A stretch of DNA of 51,806 nt, taken from the NCBI GenBank assembly GCA_043812795.1, contig JBDRLU010000020.1:1-51806 (forward strand). Direction: 5' to 3'. Numbering within the stretch: the stretch's first letter is position 1; the number at the start of each line of letters is the position of its first letter. The translations under genes were made by a program, and so were the position numbers. Of this stretch, positions 42,184 to 48,997 are shown one piece after another. This DNA comes from JBDRLU01 sp043812795. GTDB taxonomy: Bacteria > Chloroflexota > Dehalococcoidia > Dehalococcoidales > UBA2162. Under the pieces are notes generated by a model. It saw nothing but the letters and a program-made list of their open reading frames with translations. It did not search any database and was not told the origin of the DNA.

Positions 42184-43086
42184 ATGCATAACGAACATCA
42201 TCATGGCGTCACCTACCTGGTTTCGACGGGAACTAACCCTCTAAAAGTGGCCCTCGTCATCGTCGTGGTAATCATGGTGGCCGAGGTCGTCGGCGGTATT
42301 CTGAGCAACAGTCTGGCCCTCATCGGCGATGCCGGCCACATGCTGGTTGATGCCTTCGCCCTGGCCCTGAGCCTGGTCGCCATGAACCTATCCAAGAGGC
42401 CGGCCACCGCTACCCGTACTTTCGGCTACCATCGTGTGGAAATCCTGGCCGCTCTGGCCAATGGGACTCTCCTCGGTGCCCTTTCTCTTTATATTCTCTA
42501 CGAAGCTTACCAGAGATTCCTCGAACCACCCGAAATAAAAACGCCGTTGATGCTCACCGTAGCTGTCATCGGTTTGATTGCCAACCTGGTCGGCATCCTG
42601 CTCCTGAGGCGGGGTAGCCACGGCAGTTTGAATATCCGGGGAGCCTTCCTGCATATCGTCGGTGACGGGCTATCTTCGGTAGGTGTTATTATCGGCGGCA
42701 TCATCATCGCCTACACCGGCCTGGGTATCGTTGACCCCATTATTGCCGTGCTGATTAGTATTATCATCCTGTGGGGGGCGGTAAGGCTAGTCAAAGAGTC
42801 AGTGGACATTCTTGCCGAGGTAGTACCTAAAGATATCCAGGTTGACAAGGTGGCCGAAGCCATCAGGAATATCGGCGGTGTTGAAGATGTGCATGATATT
42901 CATATCTGGACGATTACTTCCGGAATGCAGGCAATGAGCGCCCATTTGCGGGTCGAAGACCGCATGGTGAGCGACAGCACCAGCGTTCTGGAGGCGGTAA
43001 ACAAAGACCTGGCCGAGCGCTTTAATATCACTCATACTACCCTGCAACTGGAGTGCGAGAGTTGTGCCAGCCCTCACGAAGATTGA
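42184..43086 (+). CDS. Cation diffusion facilitator (zinc/cadmium/cobalt exporter)
   Basis: This 300-residue CDF protein has six predicted membrane helices and the metal-site motifs 'GDAGHMLVDAFAL' (helix 2) and 'LHIVGDGLSSVGV' (helix 5), the HxxxD pairs of the family. A histidine-rich start (HNEHHHG) and the C-terminal cytoplasmic domain ('VEDVHDIHIWTITSGMQAMS') are also typical of CzcD/ZitB-like exporters. It moves divalent cations out of the cytoplasm in exchange for protons. Divalent metal stress is the likely cue, but no operator was recognised. Confidence 0.92.
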   Translation: MHNEHHHGVTYLVSTGTNPLKVALVIVVVIMVAEVVGGILSNSLALIGDAGHMLVDAFALALSLVAMNLSKRPATATRTFGYHRVEILAALANGTLLGALSLYILYEAYQRFLEPPEIKTPLMLTVAVIGLIANLVGILLLRRGSHGSLNIRGAFLHIVGDGLSSVGVIIGGIIIAYTGLGIVDPIIAVLISIIILWGAVRLVKESVDILAEVVPKDIQVDKVAEAIRNIGGVEDVHDIHIWTITSGMQAMSAHLRVEDRMVSDSTSVLEAVNKDLAERFNITHTTLQLECESCASPHED

Positions 43087-43183
43087 GAGGCCTTGGACGC
43101 TCAGTACCTTTTCGTTTTATCACTGATATTCACACCTGACTCGCCAATATTATTTGTACCCTTTGACGAATAAGGAGGAGCCT

Positions 43184-44377
43184 ATGGCCGGGCCTTTACA
43201 TGGCATCAAAATTTTAGATCTGAGCTGGGTATTATCCGGACCTTTCGCCACGATGATTCTCAGCGATATGGGAGCTGAAGTAATTAAGATCGAAAAACCA
43301 CTGACCGGCGATATTGCCCGCGGTAACGGGCCGTTTATCGACGGGGAAAGCTCTTATTTCTTCAGCCTCAACCGCGGCAAAGAGAGCATCACTTTAGACC
43401 TGAAGACTGCTCCCGGTAAGGAGACCTTTATTGAACTGGTCAAAAAAGTCGATGTAGTGGTGGAAAATTTCGTTCCCGGTGTGATGAAAAGACTGGGTCT
43501 GGACTACGAGGTGCTGAAACAACACAATCCCCGCCTCGTTTATGCAGCCATCTCCGGATTCGGCCAGACCGGGCCTTATGCCCAAAAACCAGCCCTGGAC
43601 ATTATCGTGCAGGGGATGGGCGGAGTGATGAGTATTACCGGAGAACCGGACGGCTCCCCGATGCGACCCGGGGTATCTTACGGCGATATTACCGCCGGAC
43701 TGTTTACTGTTATCGGCATTGTTTCCGCACTGCTGGAACGGGAGAAAAGCGGGCAGGGACAAATGCTCGATGTCTCCATGCTGGACTGCCAGGTGGCCGT
43801 CCTCGAGAATGCCTTCACCCGTTTCTTTGCCACCGGCCAGGTGCCGGTACGCTGCGGGACAAGGCATCCCGTCTATACCCCGTTCCAGGCATTCGCCACC
43901 AAAGACGGTTATATCGTCGTAGCTATCGTCGGTGGTGAAAGAGACCAGTGGCCCCTTTTCTGCGCCGTCATCGGCCGTCTCGACCTCATCGATGACGAAA
44001 GGTTCCTCGATGGCGAACTACGCACCAAAAACTACGGCGAACTCGAACCGATGTTGAGCCAGGTCATGAAAACAAAGACAACCGGCGAATGGCTTGCCGA
44101 GTTATCGCAGGTGGACATTCCCTGCGGCCCGATTAATAATATCGCCCAGGTGGCGGATGACCCGCAGATAATTTCCCGGCAAATGATTACCGAGGTGCCG
44201 CACCCGAGGTTAGGCAAAGTGAAAGTGACCAACCTCCCGATTAAATTTTCCCGCACGGCGGCCAGGGTTGAAAAACCAGCCCCCGACTTGGGGCAGGATA
44301 CCGAAAAGATACTCATTAAATTCTTGTCCCTGACGAAAGAAAAAATAGAGGAATTGAAGCAAGCCCAGGCTATTTAA
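43184..44377 (+). CDS. Family III CoA-transferase (CaiB/BaiF type)
   Basis: The opening 'GIKILDLSWVLSGPFATMIL' with 'DMGAEVIKIEKP' is typical of formyl-CoA transferase-like enzymes. The catalytic Asp is in 'KPALDIIVQGMGG'. The ATG at 43184 is chosen, since AAGGAGG (43172-43178) lies five bases upstream; an earlier TTG at 43154 is weaker. At 397 residues it is normal. It moves CoA between a CoA ester and a free acid; the substrates are unknown, but the neighbouring CoA-ester genes suggest carboxylic acid activation. Confidence 0.9.
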   Translation: MAGPLHGIKILDLSWVLSGPFATMILSDMGAEVIKIEKPLTGDIARGNGPFIDGESSYFFSLNRGKESITLDLKTAPGKETFIELVKKVDVVVENFVPGVMKRLGLDYEVLKQHNPRLVYAAISGFGQTGPYAQKPALDIIVQGMGGVMSITGEPDGSPMRPGVSYGDITAGLFTVIGIVSALLEREKSGQGQMLDVSMLDCQVAVLENAFTRFFATGQVPVRCGTRHPVYTPFQAFATKDGYIVVAIVGGERDQWPLFCAVIGRLDLIDDERFLDGELRTKNYGELEPMLSQVMKTKTTGEWLAELSQVDIPCGPINNIAQVADDPQIISRQMITEVPHPRLGKVKVTNLPIKFSRTAARVEKPAPDLGQDTEKILIKFLSLTKEKIEELKQAQAI

Positions 44378-44409
44378 CCGATTCTTTGAATATCGGGAGA
44401 GAGGTGGAA

Positions 44410-44841
44410 GTGACACCAGAACGTGGAAGGGAACTATTAGGAAAACCAGATATCAATATCGCCGGCTTGCAAATTTGGGTGCACAGTCGTGAAGAAGATG
44501 ATTGGTTGATAGTTACCATGCATTGCGGTAGAGATAATTCGGACGTTTGGATTAAAAACCAGTCATCCCTTAATGTACACTACGACCTTGAACCACTAAT
44601 AACTGAATTGGAAAATCTACTCAACCACCTAAAAGATAAAGTAGTGTTTGAATTTACCGAGCCTTATTTAGCTCTGGAATTTGAAGTAAACAATCCCCAA
44701 TCCCAAACTAGTAATGAATTGGAGATGACTATCAGAATTACACCGAATCAACTATTCCAAAACCATGAGTATAAGTTTGGTATAACTCGGAGAGAAACAG
44801 AATCATTTCTAAATGATTTAAAGGAATTGGTCTCGCAATGA
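44410..44841 (+). CDS. Small acidic protein, possibly WapI-like immunity protein
   Basis: The sequence 'GLQIWVHSREEDDWLIVTMHC' and 'ELENLLNHLKDKVVFEFTEP' resembles the WapI family, which neutralises the WapA contact-dependent toxin in Bacillus. The start is taken as GTG at 44410, with GAGAGG five bases upstream, giving 143 residues, like WapI (about 142); a TTG at 44386 is also in frame. No signal peptide. The gene is clearly more AT-rich than those around it, and no toxin gene is beside it, so it would be an orphan immunity gene if the assignment is right. The match is by eye only. Confidence 0.45.
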   Translation: MTPERGRELLGKPDINIAGLQIWVHSREEDDWLIVTMHCGRDNSDVWIKNQSSLNVHYDLEPLITELENLLNHLKDKVVFEFTEPYLALEFEVNNPQSQTSNELEMTIRITPNQLFQNHEYKFGITRRETESFLNDLKELVSQ

Positions 44842-44853
44842 TACTTAGAGAAG

Positions 44854-44967
44854 TTCTGGATTCTGGCCTACTCCAGAATGACAATGGGAAGGAGTTGTTA
44901 GAAGAGGGCTACGCCCTCTTATTATAAATCACCCCCTCTCCTTAGTAAGGAGAGGGGGCAGGGGGTG
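44854..44967. repeat. Intergenic palindromic repeats
   Basis: Three inverted repeats lie in a row. ATTCTGG and CCAGAAT (44860-44879). AAGAGGGC (44902-44909) and GCCCTCTT (44913-44920), followed by ATTATAAAT, which may end transcription. CCCCCTCTCCTTA (44932-44944) and TAAGGAGAGGGGG (44946-44958). Sequences of this look recur between genes in many genomes; copy number here cannot be seen. Confidence 0.6.
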
Positions 44968-45037
44968 AGGTCGCCCTTTAAAGAAATACCAACTAAATAC
45001 AAACAGAACCAATATTATTAAAAGGGAGAGATAACAG

Positions 45038-46039
45038 ATGATAGCTGAGCGTGAAAGATGGCTGAATACATATAGCGAAGAGCCGCTCGACCTGGCCACG
45101 CCTTTATGCGACCCGCACCACCACCTCTGGGACCACCCCGATAGCCACTATATGCCTGAAGACCTGGTGAAAGACATCGATGGTCACAACGTCGTCAAGA
45201 CTGTTTTCGTCGAATGCGGGGCTATTTACCGGCATGAAGGGCCACGCGAGATGAAACCGGTGGGTGAGACTGAGTTCGTCCAGGCTATCGCTGGCCAGGG
45301 CGCCCGCGGTCCGCATGGTCCTATCGCCATTGCTGCCGGCATCGTTGGCTTTGCTTACTTACTCCTTGGCCAGGCGGTCGAACCCGTCCTCGAGGCCCAT
45401 ATCGCCGCCGGCCGGGGCAATCTACGGGGTATCAGGCACACCTGCGCCTGGGACGCCAGCCCTGACATTGCCTCCTACCGTAGCCCTCCCCCGGGGCAGT
45501 TATTAGACCCAAAATTTCGGGAGGGTCTGAGCTGTCTGAAGAAATACAACCTTAGCTTCGATGCCTGGCTATACTTTCACCAGCTCATGGAGTTGGTGGA
45601 TGCCGCCAGGGCTTTGCCTGACATCCCCATCATTCTGAACCACACCGGCGGTATCATCCACGTCGGGCCGTATGCCGGAAGACACGATGAAGTAATCCAG
45701 CAATGGAGGAAGGGCATGGCTGCCCTCGCCGCCTGCCCCAATGTATTCGTTAAGCTGGGCGGACTCGGTACGCCGCGCTGCGGCTTTGCCTGGCATAAAC
45801 GGCCAACCCCACCGGGTTCGGCCGAGCTGGCCCAGGCCATGTCCCCTTATTTTCTGTATTGCATTGAGAAATTCGGGCCCAGCCGCTGCATGTTTGAAAG
45901 CAACTTCCCCGTAGATAGAGTATCCTACTCGTACGGTGTCATGTGGAATGCCTTCAAACGCATCGCCGCAGCCTTTTCACCGGATGAACAGGCCGACTTG
46001 CTGTATAACACCGCCGTGCGGGCGTACCGGCTCGAATAA
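45038..46039 (+). CDS. Amidohydrolase (amidohydrolase 2 family)
   Basis: The metal-binding start is 'LCDPHHHLWDHPDSHYM', with His ligands in a cluster, followed by 'IILNHTGG' and a late Asp in 'FESNFPVDRVSYSYG'. This TIM-barrel family includes lactonases such as 2-pyrone-4,6-dicarboxylate hydrolase and also non-oxidative decarboxylases. No signal peptide; 333 residues. The sequence around residues 95-115 is not typical of characterised members. The substrate is unknown; an organic acid lactone or aromatic acid is possible. It follows the repeat region and precedes converging genes. Confidence 0.8.
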   Translation: MIAERERWLNTYSEEPLDLATPLCDPHHHLWDHPDSHYMPEDLVKDIDGHNVVKTVFVECGAIYRHEGPREMKPVGETEFVQAIAGQGARGPHGPIAIAAGIVGFAYLLLGQAVEPVLEAHIAAGRGNLRGIRHTCAWDASPDIASYRSPPPGQLLDPKFREGLSCLKKYNLSFDAWLYFHQLMELVDAARALPDIPIILNHTGGIIHVGPYAGRHDEVIQQWRKGMAALAACPNVFVKLGGLGTPRCGFAWHKRPTPPGSAELAQAMSPYFLYCIEKFGPSRCMFESNFPVDRVSYSYGVMWNAFKRIAAAFSPDEQADLLYNTAVRAYRLE

Positions 46040-46047
46040 ACTAGACA

Positions 46048-47085
46048 TTACTTTATCATCCCGGCAACGTATTTGTCATACAGTTTCCTGGCCAGCGCTT
46101 CGTCAATAGTCCCATTGACGATAGCCCGGCCATCCGGGAAAACAATAATTTCGTAGTCATTGATGGAGAACCGCAGCATATATTCACTCTGGCTTACTTT
46201 ACCGATGTTCTTGAGCCGTGCCGCCAGTTTAGACAATGCAATATCTTTTATTCCGGCATTTATTACCTGCACGGCCCGGCTTTGCCCGCAGAGCGAAGTA
46301 GTTTTTACCGCGAATTTACTTTCCAAGAATTCATATTTGCCGTGACACGCCGGACAATCGGCCCGCCGCTTAATCTCGAAACGGTCGAACATTCCCGTCC
46401 AAACATCGACCAGCAAAATGCCCCGGTTTGTTTCCGTAGCACCGATGATTATCTTTATCGCCTCAGTGGCCTGTAACGCGCCGATGATTGCTGGAACCGT
46501 ACCAACTACGCCGGCAGTCTCGCATGTAGGCGCCGTTTCACGATGAGACAAGACCGGATGGATACACCTGAGGCAGGGAGTCTTGTCCGGGATTATAGTC
46601 ATCGTCATCCCGCTGGAGGCAATAGCGCCGCCGTAAACCCAGGGGATTTTGTGTTTCAAGGCAACATCGTTTATCAGGAACCTGGTTTCAAAATTGTCCA
46701 GTCCGTCTAATATTACATCCGCCCCATGACAGAACCGTTCGATATTCGTGTAATTGACATCAGCCACGATTCCCTGAATATCAATTGAGGAATTTACCTT
46801 CCTGAGATGGCGCTCGGCCGCAATTGCTTTGGGGAGCTGGGTTTTGATGTCATCTTCGTCAAAAAGCACCTGGCGTTGCAGGTTGTGGTATTCGATAAAG
46901 TCTCTATCTACAATCCTGATTTTACCCACACCGGCACGCACCAGAAAGGTGGCAATGTTACTGCCCAGGGCACCGCAACCGACGACGACCACGGTACTGC
47001 TGCCCAGCTTTTTCTGCCCCTCCTCTCCTATCGCCGGGAACATCGTCTGCCGGGAATACCTGTTCCTTGAGCCTCTCTCCGCCAT
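46048..47085 (-). CDS. ThiF/MoeB-like E1 adenylyltransferase
   Basis: The protein has the adenylate-forming E1 core: 'RYSRQTMFPAIGEEGQKKL', the nucleotide loop 'GCGALGSNIATFLVRAGVG', 'DRDFIEYHNLQRQ' and 'ILDGLDNFETRFLIND'. Zinc ligands occur as 'CLRC' and 'CPAC'. About 95 further residues form a C-terminal domain that is not the rhodanese domain of MoeB-type fusions. Such enzymes activate the C-terminal glycine of small ubiquitin-like sulfur carriers (ThiS or MoaD). No sulfur-carrier gene is adjacent, so which pathway it serves is open. Confidence 0.85.
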   Translation of the reverse strand: MAERGSRNRYSRQTMFPAIGEEGQKKLGSSTVVVVGCGALGSNIATFLVRAGVGKIRIVDRDFIEYHNLQRQVLFDEDDIKTQLPKAIAAERHLRKVNSSIDIQGIVADVNYTNIERFCHGADVILDGLDNFETRFLINDVALKHKIPWVYGGAIASSGMTMTIIPDKTPCLRCIHPVLSHRETAPTCETAGVVGTVPAIIGALQATEAIKIIIGATETNRGILLVDVWTGMFDRFEIKRRADCPACHGKYEFLESKFAVKTTSLCGQSRAVQVINAGIKDIALSKLAARLKNIGKVSQSEYMLRFSINDYEIIVFPDGRAIVNGTIDEALARKLYDKYVAGMIK

Positions 47086-47099
47086 ATTACTTCATCCGT

Positions 47100-47552
47100 C
47101 TAACGTCCCTGCTGCAATTCATCCAGTGCCTGTTGGGCTCTTTGCTGCAAGATAGGGTCCTGCTGCATACGGAGGACTCTTTCGAAATCGGCGATAGCCT
47201 CGGCTTTCCGTCCCAGCAGTTTGCTAACGACACCCCGGTCGAAGTACGCCTGATTGTCATTAGGTTCCAAGGCAATGGCCCGGGTGTAGTCGGCGAGCGC
47301 CCAGTCATACTCTCCCTTGCGATAATGGGCCACACCCCGATTGTGATAAACGAAAGCCCGGTTGGGGTCAAGCTCAATAGCCTTGCTATAATCGGCAATA
47401 GCCCCATCGAAGTCACCACGCCCGACATAGGCAATTGCCCGGTTGTTATAGGCGGAGGTATAATTAGGATCAAGCATGATGGCACTGGTATAGTCAACAA
47501 TCGCCCGGTCGAAATCGCCCTTTTTATAGTAGGCAACACCGCGGTTTTTCAT
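47100..47552 (-). CDS. Tetratricopeptide-repeat protein
   Basis: The 150-residue protein consists of four consecutive 34-residue TPR units, for example 'RGVAYYKKGDFDRAIVDYT' and 'RAIAYVGRGDFDGAIADYS', plus a capping helix. TPRs mediate protein-protein contacts. It begins directly at a repeat with no signal peptide, and a stop lies four codons upstream, so it could be a truncated piece of a larger protein. No good ribosome-binding site is seen. It ends 14 bases before the E1-like gene start and may be co-transcribed with it. Confidence 0.75.
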   Translation of the reverse strand: MKNRGVAYYKKGDFDRAIVDYTSAIMLDPNYTSAYNNRAIAYVGRGDFDGAIADYSKAIELDPNRAFVYHNRGVAHYRKGEYDWALADYTRAIALEPNDNQAYFDRGVVSKLLGRKAEAIADFERVLRMQQDPILQQRAQQALDELQQGR

Positions 47553-47598
47553 GGCTTCTATTCAACCACAAACAGTGGCTCAAAGCAATACTTCAGGT

Positions 47599-47634
47599 AA
47601 ATCACAAATCCTAAAAGTTTAGGATTTGTGATTT
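47599..47634. repeat. Perfect 17-bp inverted repeat at the end of queH
   Basis: AAATCACAAATCCTAAA (47599-47615) and TTTAGGATTTGTGATTT (47618-47634) are exact complements with two bases between. The queH stop codon lies inside the outer arm. A transcript end or protein-binding palindrome is possible. There is no classical T-run after it. Confidence 0.7.
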
Positions 47635-48172
47635 AGTGCTTAGGATTTTCCTTTCGCATACTATAAATACAGCCGCAATAATCCTGACGGTAGAGAGCTA
47701 ATTGCTTCGCCAGTTCATTCGCCCGCTGAAAACCGGCCTTCTTTTTGAAATCTCTGGCCAGAAATTTACTGCCGCCAATCTCGACACCAATCCGGTTGAC
47801 CACTACCGCCGATTTGTGCGGGCTGATAGTCAGGGTTGTCGTAAAAGCATCCGCTCCAGAATCCAGCAGATAAGAATATGTCTTTTGCAGTCTGAGTCGA
47901 TAGCAGACCTCACAACGCCGCCCGCCTTCTGGTTCGCTTGCCAGGGATTTGGTGGCCTGTAGCCATGTTCCCGGTTCGCAAGGGCCAACAACTAAGGGAA
48001 AGTCCAGTTCCTGAGCTACCCGACGGGCCACTGCCAGCCTTTTCTCATATTCTTCTGCGGGGTGGATATTAGGGTTATAAAAATAACCGAGGACTTCGTG
48101 GCTCTCAGCCATCAGTCTTTCGGCTACCCCGGCGGCGCAGACCCCGCAGCAGATATGCAGCACCACCTTCAC
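47633..48172 (-). CDS. queH: Epoxyqueuosine reductase QueH
   Basis: QueH carries out the last step of queuosine synthesis in tRNA, reducing epoxyqueuosine, and replaces the B12-dependent QueG in many bacteria. The pattern is complete: 'LHICCGVCAAGV', 'EGGRRCEVCYRLRL', 'LTISPHKS', 'DFKKKAGFQRANELAKQ' and 'YRQDYCGCIYS'. The cysteines bind an iron-sulfur cluster and metal. The length of 179 residues is normal. The GTG start overlaps the preceding gene's stop by one base. Confidence 0.93.
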   Translation of the reverse strand: MKVVLHICCGVCAAGVAERLMAESHEVLGYFYNPNIHPAEEYEKRLAVARRVAQELDFPLVVGPCEPGTWLQATKSLASEPEGGRRCEVCYRLRLQKTYSYLLDSGADAFTTTLTISPHKSAVVVNRIGVEIGGSKFLARDFKKKAGFQRANELAKQLALYRQDYCGCIYSMRKENPKH

Positions 48173-48837
48173 TACAGCCGCTCCAGTACGTTGACCACTT
48201 CCTTAAAGTCAGTAAACGGCACACACTTTAAGTCGAGCTCACGGCAATCATCGAGCAGGTTACCGGTAGCAAAGATGCAATGACTTTTTTGAGCCGCCGG
48301 AAGGTCGGAACTGCCGTTGCCGACGTAGGCTACACGATAACCCTCGCTAAGAAAGAAATCGACCCACGCCGCCTTAAAATTCTCGTCCAGATAAACGCCA
48401 TCCGGCCCCATATAGTGTACCTCGATACAATCGGGGCGGAAAGTGGTCCGGGCGGCAATAACTTCGATATCGCCCATCCCCAGGTCCTGCAAAATCGTTT
48501 TGATGTAGAAATCGAGGCCGTTGCTCACGATGACCAGCCGGAAGTCCTTTTTACGGCAGAGGGCGACGAAGTTGGCGAACCCCGCCCGTATCCGCACCGC
48601 TCTCCTCGCCATGCTTTCCAGGGCTTCCCGGTTAGCCGCCACCAGCGAGAATGCCTCCGTGTTAAACCGCCCGACCGTTATTTTCCCCGCCTGGTACAGC
48701 TTCAACCTTTCCCGCCAGTTCCCGCGGGCAAAAGTATCCAGCAAAACAAAACTCACGTCGTCCACTGTAACCGTCCCATCGAAATCACACTGGACTAAGG
48801 TTCTTGGTTTTTGTGACAATCTTTTTATCTCCAACAA
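48172..48837 (-). CDS. HAD phosphatase, MtnX-like
   Basis: The HAD motifs are 'CDFDGTVTVDD' (I), 'LVIVSNGLDFYI' (II), a Lys in the 'NFKAAWVDFF' region (III) and 'VAYVGNGSSDLPAA' (IV). This arrangement matches the MtnX-like branch, which in Bacillus dephosphorylates a methionine-salvage intermediate. No other methionine-salvage gene is in the window, so the substrate is uncertain. It is translationally coupled to queH, with 221 residues. Confidence 0.8.
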   Translation of the reverse strand: MLEIKRLSQKPRTLVQCDFDGTVTVDDVSFVLLDTFARGNWRERLKLYQAGKITVGRFNTEAFSLVAANREALESMARRAVRIRAGFANFVALCRKKDFRLVIVSNGLDFYIKTILQDLGMGDIEVIAARTTFRPDCIEVHYMGPDGVYLDENFKAAWVDFFLSEGYRVAYVGNGSSDLPAAQKSHCIFATGNLLDDCRELDLKCVPFTDFKEVVNVLERL

Positions 48838-48997
48838 ATAACTTTATCAGGTGTCAGCTACACAATCAACATCGCATCGCCTATACTGGCTTTTAGACAC
48901 GTTATTTCAAACATAGAAACCTTCGTAGAGCTTTCTTTGTTTGGCCCTTAGCCAACAAAGCAGCAAATTGGGGCTCCGCCTTAAAGGAGCGGGGCAA
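48838..48997. other. Intergenic region at the likely edge of a mobile element
   Basis: No gene is supported in these 160 bases. A stem with one bulge forms between CTTTGTTTGGC and GCCAACAAAG (about 48936-48960). The change from the conserved chromosomal genes to a replication gene of mobile-element type occurs here. No tRNA or clear attachment repeat was seen. Confidence 0.4.

Noticed and set aside
47067..47600. 177-codon plus-strand open frame antisense to the TPR protein
   Set aside because: It is a by-product of the repetitive TPR coding sequence; the TPR repeats are clear on the minus strand.
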